Shown here one piece after another: positions 1 to 4,534 of a DNA stretch of 5,827 nt (the first letter of the stretch is position 1; the number at the start of each line of letters is the position of its first letter). This stretch comes from an uncultured Oscillospiraceae bacterium. Lineage in GTDB: Bacteria > Bacillota > Clostridia > Oscillospirales > Acutalibacteraceae. The notes beneath the pieces were generated by a model that saw only the letters and a program-made list of their open reading frames with translations, searched no databases and had not been told where the DNA came from. The DNA lies in NCBI GenBank assembly GCA_900552225.1, contig URYX01000124.1, positions 1 to 5,827 on the forward strand, read 5' to 3'. A program made the translations under genes and the position numbers.

Positions 1-15
1 GCAGAAAGCAAAAGC

Positions 16-36
16 GTTGGCCCCGCCGGGGCCAAC
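16..36. terminator. Perfect 9-bp hairpin, probable bidirectional terminator
   Basis: A perfect inverted repeat with a 9-bp stem (GTTGGCCCC at 16-24, GGGGCCAAC at 28-36) and a 3-nt loop. Read on the minus strand it is followed by GCTTTTGCTTTC, a broken U-rich tract. Read on the plus strand it is followed by AGTATTTTGG, a weaker one. It could end the minus-strand transcript of the 327-residue gene (stop at 204), giving a 3' UTR of about 170 nt, or end a plus-strand gene lying left of the window. The direction cannot be decided from the window. Confidence 0.6.
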
Positions 37-108
37 AGTATTTTGGATAAATAAGAAGAATGAATCGGGGACTTGTAGTTTTTTCTCAGAATTTCTGTTG
101 CTTTTGCG

Positions 109-124
109 GCCTGTGGCCTTTTTT
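109..124 (+). terminator. Weak terminator-like hairpin with T6 tract
   Basis: GGCC-TGT-GGCC (109-119) is a short 4-bp hairpin followed directly by six T residues (119-124) on the plus strand. The stem is short for an efficient intrinsic terminator, so this is a low-confidence call. It would serve a plus-strand transcript entering from the left of the window, backing up the hairpin at 16-36. Confidence 0.25.
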
Positions 125-130
125 GACAGT

Positions 131-180
131 CTGAGCAGCCCCGCAGCGGACAAGGCCTGTCCGCTGCGGGGCTGCTTCAG
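131..180. terminator. Long 18-bp hairpin downstream of the TIM-barrel gene
   Basis: Arms at 135-152 and 158-175 are perfectly complementary (18 bp) around a 5-nt loop (AGGCC). The stem extends outward by four more pairs (131-134 with 177-180) past one bulged T at 176. It starts 24 nt after the stop codon of the minus-strand gene, the usual place for a terminator or 3'-protecting hairpin. It has no U-tract on either side, so it may be a stabilising 3' structure or Rho-independent stop of poor quality. It is flanked by the 7-bp direct repeat CAGTCTG (127-133 and 178-184). Confidence 0.55.
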
Positions 181-203
181 TCTGCCGTACAGAAATCAGG
201 AGC

Positions 204-1187
204 TTATCCCTGTGCCATTTGATACCAGGAGTCGGTCCAGTGCACGGCAATGCCGGCCTTTTCCGCCGGGAAGCCCTCCGCCTCCAACAGCTGCCGCAGG
301 CGGCGCTGCTCCGCATACATGGTCTCCGTCCCGCACGGGGCATAGGTGATGATGCGCTCCTCCGGCGCCATGCTCTCCGCCGAGCCCGTTTCGCAGCCGA
401 GCAGAATGCGGCAGCCGTTTTTGCGCGCCGCTTCCCATTCCGCGCGGCAGATGGCGAGCTGCTGCGCCGCGGTGGGACGGTAGCTCATGATGGCCAGACT
501 GTCGCAGAGCGTGGTATAGGCATCCAGAATCCGGATGCAGCGCCCCTCGTCGTCGGTAATCCGGTCGGCATCGCTGTACCACGCATTCAGGTCAAATTCC
601 AGCTGCAGCCCGTGCCGTTCGCAGAGCGCACGCAGGGTGTGCAGCATCCGGTACATGAAGTACAGATACCGCGGGCGCTCGTCGCCGCAATCCGGCTCCA
701 GGTCAAAATGAACGCCGTAGAGGCGCTGTGACGGCAGCACGCGGCGGTTGAATTCCGCCGTCTCCCGGATGTGCTCCGCCAGCTCGGGAAAGCCGCGGGC
801 GGGATCCAGCCAGGCGCATGCCGCCTTCCCGCCGGCCCCCGTCAGCGCCGACACGCGGATGCCGTGGTCATGGCAGAGGCCGATCCAAGCCGCCAGCTGC
901 TCCCGTGTGGCGTGCTCTCCGTTTCTCGCGGCACCCCACGCCGGAAGCTGCGAAAAATGCAGATCAAGGTAGAGCTCGTTGACACCGTTGGCCAGGCAGA
1001 ACCCGAGAATGACGTCGGCGGTTTGGCCGACCCCTCCCGGGCGTACCACCTCGTCGGCATCCCACCACCAGGCGGCTACGGTGAACGGATCCTCCGCTCC
1101 CGAGCGTACCTGCAGGGTCGGGCCGGACCACGGCCGGACGGCGGCCGCCGGACCGAGCGGTCTCGCGGCTTCGGACAGATGATGCAT
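204..1187 (-). CDS. Uncharacterised cytoplasmic TIM-barrel, glycosidase-like protein
   Basis: A 327-residue protein that I do not recognise as a named enzyme. It has no signal peptide or membrane segment and so should be cytoplasmic. The body from about residue 36 shows alternating hydrophobic strands and helices of a (beta/alpha)8 barrel: VAAWWWDA (38-45), ELYLDLHFS (71-79), RVSALTGAG (111-119), GVHFDLEPD (158-166), LEFDLNAW (196-203), LAIMSYR (231-237), ILLGCETG (261-268) and a final AVHWTDSWYQM (314-324). The D-x-E-P motif (D162, E164) at a strand end and E267 sit where GH18/GH10-like or DUF-type glycosidase barrels carry acidic catalytic residues; that role is inference. The start ATG at 1187 is chosen because GGGGAGG lies 8-9 nt upstream; the open frame continues to 1313 but that extension crosses the promoter and leader hairpins. 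It is monocistronic, with its own promoter at 1269-1297 and a terminator separating it from the ABC operon. Alternative: a non-catalytic barrel or a polysaccharide-binding protein. Confidence 0.85.
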   Translation of the reverse strand: MHHLSEAARPLGPAAAVRPWSGPTLQVRSGAEDPFTVAAWWWDADEVVRPGGVGQTADVILGFCLANGVNELYLDLHFSQLPAWGAARNGEHATREQLAAWIGLCHDHGIRVSALTGAGGKAACAWLDPARGFPELAEHIRETAEFNRRVLPSQRLYGVHFDLEPDCGDERPRYLYFMYRMLHTLRALCERHGLQLEFDLNAWYSDADRITDDEGRCIRILDAYTTLCDSLAIMSYRPTAAQQLAICRAEWEAARKNGCRILLGCETGSAESMAPEERIITYAPCGTETMYAEQRRLRQLLEAEGFPAEKAGIAVHWTDSWYQMAQG

Positions 1188-1195
1188 ACAATATT

Positions 1196-1202
1196 TCCTC
1201 CC
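1196..1202 (-). promoter_or_regulatory. Ribosome binding site that fixes the TIM-barrel gene start
   Basis: On the minus strand GGGGAGGAAATATTGT precedes the ATG at 1187. The GGGAGG core is at good distance from this ATG, while no comparable site precedes the longer in-frame start at 1313, which lies upstream of the promoter. Confidence 0.8.
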
Positions 1203-1210
1203 CTGTGAGA

Positions 1211-1227
1211 CCGCCCGTTGCGGGCGG
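1211..1227 (-). other. Leader hairpin 2 (7-bp GC stem)
   Basis: CCGCCCG-TTG-CGGGCGG is a perfect 7-bp, all-GC stem with a 3-nt loop, lying about 8 nt upstream of the GGGGAGG ribosome binding site of the TIM-barrel gene. It falls inside the predicted 5' leader. There is no U-tract, so it is not a terminator. It could affect ribosome access or mRNA decay. Confidence 0.6.
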
Positions 1228-1236
1228 CCCCGTCTT

Positions 1237-1261
1237 GCCGCGCCCGCTTTGTGGGCGCGGC
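1237..1261 (-). other. Leader hairpin 1 at predicted mRNA 5' end
   Basis: Arms 1237-1245 and 1253-1261 form a perfect 9-bp GC stem around a 7-nt loop. With the -10 box at 1269-1274 the expected transcription start is near A1262, so this hairpin would begin one nucleotide into the RNA. A 5'-terminal stem of this kind is known to protect Gram-positive mRNAs from 5'-end-dependent decay; whether it does so here is inference. Confidence 0.6.
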
Positions 1262-1268
1262 TGCTTTC

Positions 1269-1297
1269 ATCATACGCAGAGAGCGCCCGGCTGTCAA
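1269..1297 (-). promoter_or_regulatory. SigA-type promoter of the TIM-barrel gene
   Basis: On the minus strand, TTGACA (1297-1292) and TATGAT (1274-1269) are separated by exactly 17 nt. This is a full-consensus -35 and a five-of-six -10. The predicted start is near 1262, giving a leader of about 75 nt before the ATG at 1187. The promoter lies only about 16 nt past the T-tract of the terminator that ends the ABC operon, so the gene is transcribed independently of that operon. Confidence 0.85.
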
Positions 1298-1313
1298 GCC
1301 CCTTTTGCGCCAT

Positions 1314-1344
1314 AAAAAATCCGCGGGCACTCTGTGCCCGCGGA
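1314..1344 (-). terminator. Intrinsic terminator of the ABC transporter operon
   Basis: A perfect 10-bp stem (1321-1330 with 1334-1343, CCGCGGGCAC / GTGCCCGCGG) with a 3-nt loop, extended by one A-T pair (1320-1344). On the minus strand it is followed by six T residues (1319-1314). It begins about 50 nt after the ATPase stop codon. The opposite strand has A residues after the stem, so termination is directed to the minus strand. Confidence 0.93.
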
Positions 1345-1394
1345 AAAAATATCCGGAGGTAAAGCTGTCGTGGGGTGCGGCTTCTCCGTCCGCA

Positions 1395-2189
1395 TCAGCC
1401 GAGCAGCAGCTTGTCGCTGGCCTCCTCGGTACCGGTGGCCTGCCCGAATTTCTGCAGCAGCGCCTCAACGGTCAATGCCCGCTTTTCCTCCCCCTCAATG
1501 TCCAGCACAACCTGTCCGTCCTTCATCATAATCAGTCGGTTGCCGTGCTCGATGGCATCGCGCATGTTGTGCGTAATCATCAGGGTGGTCAGCTGCATCT
1601 CCTGCACGAGCTTATCCGTGACCGCCAGCACCTTGGCGGCGGTTTTGGGGTCCAGCGCCGCCGTGTGCTCGTCCAGCAGCAGCAGCTTCGGACGGCGCAG
1701 GGTGGCCATCAGCAGCGTCAGCGCCTGCCGCTGTCCGCCGGACAGCAGTCCGACCTTGGTGGTCATGCGGTTCTCCAGCCCGAGCTCCAGCACCTGCAGT
1801 CGGCGGACATACTCCTCGCGCTCCGCCCGCGTGATACCGCGGCGAAGGGTGCGCCGCTGTCCGCGGCGCGCCGCCAGCGCGAGATTTTCCTCAATCTGCA
1901 TGGTGGCCGCCGTTCCGGTCATCGGGTCCTGGAATACGCGCCCGAGAAGGGCTGCCCGCCGGTATTCGGGCAGTCCCGTGACGTTCTGTCCGTCAATGGT
2001 GATGGTGCCGCAGTCTACCGGCCACACACCGGCCACCGCGTTGAGCAGAGTGGATTTTCCGGCGCCGTTGCCGCCGATGACCGTGCAGAAATCCCCCTCC
2101 TTCAGATGCAGGGAGAGGTCATTCAGCGCCCGTTTTTCGTTGACGGTGCCGGGGTGAAAGGTTTTGGAAATGTGTTCAAGACGCAGCAC
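1395..2189 (-). CDS. ABC importer ATPase subunit (TrpZ/COG1101-like)
   Basis: A 264-residue cytoplasmic ATPase that would power uptake by the neighbouring permease and binding protein. All nucleotide-binding motifs are visible and intact: Walker A GGNGAGKST (39-47), Q-loop FQDP with Q87, signature LSGGQRQ (149-155), Walker B LLLLDE (169-174) followed by D-loop ALD (178-180), and switch histidine H207 in ITHNM. Length is normal for a single-domain ABC ATPase. Translation starts at a GTG codon (2189-2187); AAAGGAGGAG lies just upstream inside the end of the permease gene. The two genes overlap by 14 nt, suggesting translational coupling. The family, with PF04392-type binding proteins, is annotated as an uncharacterised or tryptophan/tyrosine-type importer; the substrate here is not determined by the ATPase. 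The terminator at 1314-1344 ends the operon. Confidence 0.95.
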   Translation of the reverse strand: MLRLEHISKTFHPGTVNEKRALNDLSLHLKEGDFCTVIGGNGAGKSTLLNAVAGVWPVDCGTITIDGQNVTGLPEYRRAALLGRVFQDPMTGTAATMQIEENLALAARRGQRRTLRRGITRAEREEYVRRLQVLELGLENRMTTKVGLLSGGQRQALTLLMATLRRPKLLLLDEHTAALDPKTAAKVLAVTDKLVQEMQLTTLMITHNMRDAIEHGNRLIMMKDGQVVLDIEGEEKRALTVEALLQKFGQATGTEEASDKLLLG

Positions 2190-3138
2190 GGTCGGCTCCT
2201 CCTTTCACCGCATGACGGGACAGAAACCGCGATTTCCAGTAGGGCACCGCCAGGAACAGCGCCACGATCAAAGCGGTCAGCAGCTTGAGGTCGTTGGAGT
2301 CCAGCCCGAGCTTGAGCACAAACTGGATGACGACAAAATACAGGATGGCACCGATGACGGCGGAGAGAAGCTGCAGCGCGAAATTCCGGAAGATCCGGCC
2401 GAAGATGACCTCTCCGATGATGACGGCGGCCAGTCCGATGACGATGGCACCGCGTCCGGCGTTGACATCCGCAAACCCCTGATACTGCGCATACAGCGCC
2501 GAGGCCAGAGCCACAATGCCGTTGGAGAGCATCAGCCCGAGCACGGTGTTGTACTTGGTATTGATGCCCTGCGCCCGACTCATGGCGCGGTTGGCGCCGG
2601 TGGCGCGGATCCCGCAGCCAAGCTCCGTCCCGAAGAACCAGTACAGTAGCACGATCAGCGCCAGCGCAAACAGCACAATGACAAAAATGGGATACCGCCA
2701 GAACGGGGTGTCGGGATCGTTCAGATACCGCATGGAGACGAGCAGATTGTATTTGTCAACGCTGACGCCCTTGTTGGCCGCGGTTCCGGCGGCGGTTCCG
2801 AAGCCGAGGATGCGCAGATTGACGGAATACAGTCCGAGCTGTGTCAGAATGCCGGCCAGAATGGCGGGAATCCCCATCTGGGTATGGAACAGTCCCGTGA
2901 TGAGACCGGCCAGCATACCGGCGGCCATGGCCGCCAGCAAAGCCAGCCACGTGGGAACGCCGTTCGTAATCAGCACAACACAGACGGCCCCGCCGGTCGC
3001 CATGGTCCCGTCCACGGTCAGGTCGGCAATATCCAATACTTTATAGGTAATATACAGGCCGATGGCCATCAGCCCCCAGATGAGCCCCTGTGCGCAGGCC
3101 CCGGGGAGAGATGCCAATACCGATTGCAGAAACTCCAT
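2176..3138 (-). CDS. ABC importer permease (TrpY/COG4120-like, BPD_transp_2)
   Basis: A 320-residue integral membrane protein forming the channel of the importer. It resembles LivH/RbsC-fold permeases. Hydrophobic segments are apparent near residues 18-35, 47-58, 63-84, 88-108, 150-169, 198-217, 230-247, 256-275 and 284-300. The segment IADLTVDGTMATGGA (37-51) is typical of this subfamily, and the polar stretch between about 170 and 197 (FGTELGCGIRATG onward) is the cytoplasmic loop expected to contact the ATPase. The ATG at 3138 is preceded by GGGAGA at a suitable distance. It begins 14 nt after the binding-protein stop and overlaps the ATPase start by 14 nt. One permease gene implies a homodimeric channel. 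The C-terminal tail (about 301-320) is basic and polar. Confidence 0.94.
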   Translation of the reverse strand: MEFLQSVLASLPGACAQGLIWGLMAIGLYITYKVLDIADLTVDGTMATGGAVCVVLITNGVPTWLALLAAMAAGMLAGLITGLFHTQMGIPAILAGILTQLGLYSVNLRILGFGTAAGTAANKGVSVDKYNLLVSMRYLNDPDTPFWRYPIFVIVLFALALIVLLYWFFGTELGCGIRATGANRAMSRAQGINTKYNTVLGLMLSNGIVALASALYAQYQGFADVNAGRGAIVIGLAAVIIGEVIFGRIFRNFALQLLSAVIGAILYFVVIQFVLKLGLDSNDLKLLTALIVALFLAVPYWKSRFLSRHAVKGGADRAAS

Positions 3139-3152
3139 ATGGCTGTTCTCCC

Positions 3153-4115
3153 TTATCCGTCGATGGCCTCATATCCGGAGGGAACGGTGACGCCCAGCGC
3201 CTGACACCGCTCCGCATCGTATTTCTTGGTGGCGGCTTCGGCGAAGGCCACCGGCATGGAGGCGACATCCGCCCCCTCGCAGAGAATGCGGTAGGCCATC
3301 TCTCCGGCCGCCTTGCCGATATCGTAGTAGCTGATGGACAGCGTGGCAACGCCGCAGCCGCGGCAGATGCCCTCCTCGCCCGCCACAATCGGGGTCTTGG
3401 CCGGCAGGGCAATGTTGTTGATGACCTCCGTGTTGTCGGCAACGGTGTTGTCCGTCGGGATATAGAGCACGTCGCTTTCGGCACAGGCCGTCGTGGTGAC
3501 GGAGGCGAGATCGTTGGAATCGGAGAAGGCGTACCACTTGACGTTATAGCCGAATTTCTTCAGCTCCGTCTCCACGATGCCGCACTGATAGACCGAGTTC
3601 GGCTCCGCCGAGCAGTAGAGAAGCCCCACGTTTTTCGCGTCGGGGAACAGCTCATGCAGCATGGCGGCCTGCTCCGACAGCGGAGCCAGATCCGACGAGC
3701 CCGAGATGTTCCGCCCGGTGCTGCCCGTCCAGTCGGCAATGTCCAGCGCCGTCGCATAATCGGTGACCGAGGTGCCGAGGATCGGGATGCTGTTGGTCGC
3801 GGCCGCGGCCGCCTGCAGGGCGGGGGTGGCGTTCGCCAGAATCAGATCCACATGATCCGACACGAAATTGTTGACGATGTTGGTGCAGGTGGGGGTATCG
3901 TTGGACGCATTCTGCACGACAATGCGTACCTCATCCCCGAGCTTCTCCTTCAGCGTGTCCGCAAAGCCCTGTGTGGCGGCATCCAGCGCCGGATGCTGTG
4001 TCAGCTGACAGACTCCGACCGTATACTTGGCCTTGCTGCCGGAGCAGCCCGACAGACAGACGCACAGCAGCACCGCTGCCAGGAGCAGTGCGGCCGCTTT
4101 TCTACCGTATTTCAT
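3153..4115 (-). CDS. Lipoprotein substrate-binding protein (TrpX-like, PF04392 ABC_sub_bind)
   Basis: A 320-residue solute-binding lipoprotein, first gene of the operon. The N-terminus has basic residues (KYGRK), a hydrophobic core (7-20) and a lipobox LSGC with C24 as the lipidated residue, followed by a short Ser/Gly linker. The mature part has the two-lobe pattern of this family: VGVCQLTQHPALDAATQGF (33-51), DLILANATPALQAAAA (90-105), ISGSSD (137-142), LLYCSAEPNSVYQ (165-177), YIPTDNTVADNTEVI (218-232) and ATLSISYYDIGKAAGEMAY (257-275). TrpX-type proteins carry EHPALDA and DNT motifs at equivalent places, so tryptophan, tyrosine or another aromatic-type ligand is possible, but family members are diverse and the ligand is unproven. 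The ATG at 4115 has GGGAGG 8 nt upstream. The open frame extends to 4229, but that portion crosses the promoter and lacks a signal peptide start, so I reject it. Confidence 0.94.
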   Translation of the reverse strand: MKYGRKAAALLLAAVLLCVCLSGCSGSKAKYTVGVCQLTQHPALDAATQGFADTLKEKLGDEVRIVVQNASNDTPTCTNIVNNFVSDHVDLILANATPALQAAAAATNSIPILGTSVTDYATALDIADWTGSTGRNISGSSDLAPLSEQAAMLHELFPDAKNVGLLYCSAEPNSVYQCGIVETELKKFGYNVKWYAFSDSNDLASVTTTACAESDVLYIPTDNTVADNTEVINNIALPAKTPIVAGEEGICRGCGVATLSISYYDIGKAAGEMAYRILCEGADVASMPVAFAEAATKKYDAERCQALGVTVPSGYEAIDG

Positions 4116-4121
4116 GTAAAA

Positions 4122-4127
4122 TTCCTC
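4122..4127 (-). promoter_or_regulatory. Ribosome binding site of the binding-protein gene
   Basis: GGGAGG on the minus strand, followed by 8 nt (AATTTTAC... region) to the ATG at 4115. It sets the start of the lipoprotein signal peptide rather than the longer upstream frame. Confidence 0.8.
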
Positions 4128-4200
4128 CCGATTCTGAAGCGGCGGTGCTTTCCGTTTCTTCTGTACTTTAACGCGCCGTCGCGGTTTCTCTGTTCTGCTT

Positions 4201-4229
4201 ATTATACGCACTTTCCGGCGGTTTGTCAA
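4201..4229 (-). promoter_or_regulatory. Full-consensus SigA promoter of the ABC operon
   Basis: On the minus strand TTGACA (4229-4224), a 17-nt spacer and TATAAT (4206-4201): a perfect match in both boxes and spacing. The expected start is near A4194, giving a leader of about 79 nt. Such a promoter suggests strong basal transcription unless repressed. No T-box or recognised riboswitch fits in the leader. Like the TIM-barrel gene promoter, it has GC just before TTGACA and TGCG just before the -10 box. Confidence 0.92.
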
Positions 4230-4362
4230 GCGATTTCATCCAAAAAGTCGCTGCCCGGAGTACACGGAGGGACGGTTTGTCCGTGCGGCTGGGAACAGTG
4301 GCCGATCCGGCGGCCGACGATCGGCTGCGGAGGGCGGGTTTCCCTTTGTACAACCGCCGTCC

Positions 4363-4385
4363 CCGTGTTCGGTTTTCCGACACGG
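4363..4385 (+). other. Hairpin that competes with the following terminator-like stem
   Basis: CCGTG (4363-4367) and TCGG (4369-4372) pair with CCGA (4377-4380) and CACGG (4381-4385) around a TTTT loop, 9 bp with one bulged T. The bases 4379-4385 are also needed for the next hairpin, so the two structures exclude each other. This is the geometry of an antiterminator, but no plus-strand promoter upstream of it was recognised. Confidence 0.4.
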
Positions 4386-4409
4386 AGCGGCCGGTGTCTG
4401 TATTTTTTT
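4379..4409 (+). terminator. Possible intrinsic terminator upstream of the MMPL gene
   Basis: GACACGG (4379-4385) pairs with CC-G-GTGTC (4391-4398), 7 bp with one bulged G and a 5-nt loop, followed by TGTATTTTTTT ending at 4409, with seven consecutive T residues. It would stop a plus-strand transcript that begins between about 4230 and 4360. The stem is modest, so confidence is limited. Confidence 0.4.
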
Positions 4410-4429
4410 GCCGCCGGAGGCAGTATACT
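4401..4429 (+). promoter_or_regulatory. Candidate promoter of the MMPL gene
   Basis: TATACT at 4424-4429 is a five-of-six -10 match. The hexamer at 17-nt spacing (4401-4406, TATTTT) is a poor -35, so the promoter may be weak or activator dependent. The -10 lies inside the perfect palindrome CAGTATACTG (4421-4430), a possible operator. A start near 4436 gives a leader of about 100 nt. Confidence 0.45.
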
Positions 4430-4444
4430 GTGAAGAAGTTTGAG

Positions 4445-4471
4445 GCGTGGGTGCCGCCAAACGGCACACGC
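4445..4471 (+). other. Leader hairpin of the MMPL transcript
   Basis: GCGTG (4445-4449) and TGCCG (4452-4456) pair with CGGCA (4462-4466) and CACGC (4467-4471), 10 bp with a GG bulge and a CCAAA loop. If transcription begins near 4436 this hairpin is close to the 5' end of the message. A second small stem (4494-4498 with 4508-4512) ends six bases before the ribosome binding site. Confidence 0.45.
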
Positions 4472-4534
4472 GGCCCCGGGAAACCGCCGGAGTCCGCGGC
4501 GCACGCACGCGGAAAAGAAAGGATCTGTTTGCCT

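Larger units (their letters stand above)
4230..4534. other. Divergent intergenic region dense in inverted repeats
   Basis: About 300 bases separate the ABC operon promoter from the MMPL gene. No gene is supported here. It contains several inverted repeats: 4263-4268/4280-4285 (CACGGA/TCCGTG), 4301-4307/4319-4325 (GCCGATC/GATCGGC), 4334-4340/4352-4358 (GGCGG-TT/AACCGCC with one bulge), 4363-4385, 4379-4398, 4445-4471 and 4494-4498/4508-4512. GC-rich DNA gives some of these by chance, but the number and regular spacing suggest regulatory RNA or protein-binding sites. Confidence 0.55.

Noticed and set aside
1188..1313. N-terminal extension of the TIM-barrel gene to an ATG at 1313
   Set aside because: The extension crosses the promoter (1269-1297) and both leader hairpins, has no ribosome binding site, and encodes a low-complexity Arg/Ala-rich stretch; the ATG at 1187 has a strong site.
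1218..2288. Long plus-strand open frame (356 codons) opposite the ABC ATPase
   Set aside because: It is antisense to a gene with every ABC ATPase motif intact, has a Gln/Arg/His-rich composition typical of reverse frames in GC-rich DNA, and shows no domain.
4116..4229. Upstream extension of the binding-protein gene, or a T-box/riboswitch in its leader
   Set aside because: The extension crosses a full-consensus promoter and would bury the lipoprotein signal peptide. The leader of about 80 nt is too short for a T-box and shows no recognised riboswitch core.
3090..4433. Long plus-strand open frame (447 codons) opposite the binding-protein gene
   Set aside because: It lies antisense to a clear lipoprotein gene, runs through that gene's promoter, and has Gly/Arg-rich shadow composition.
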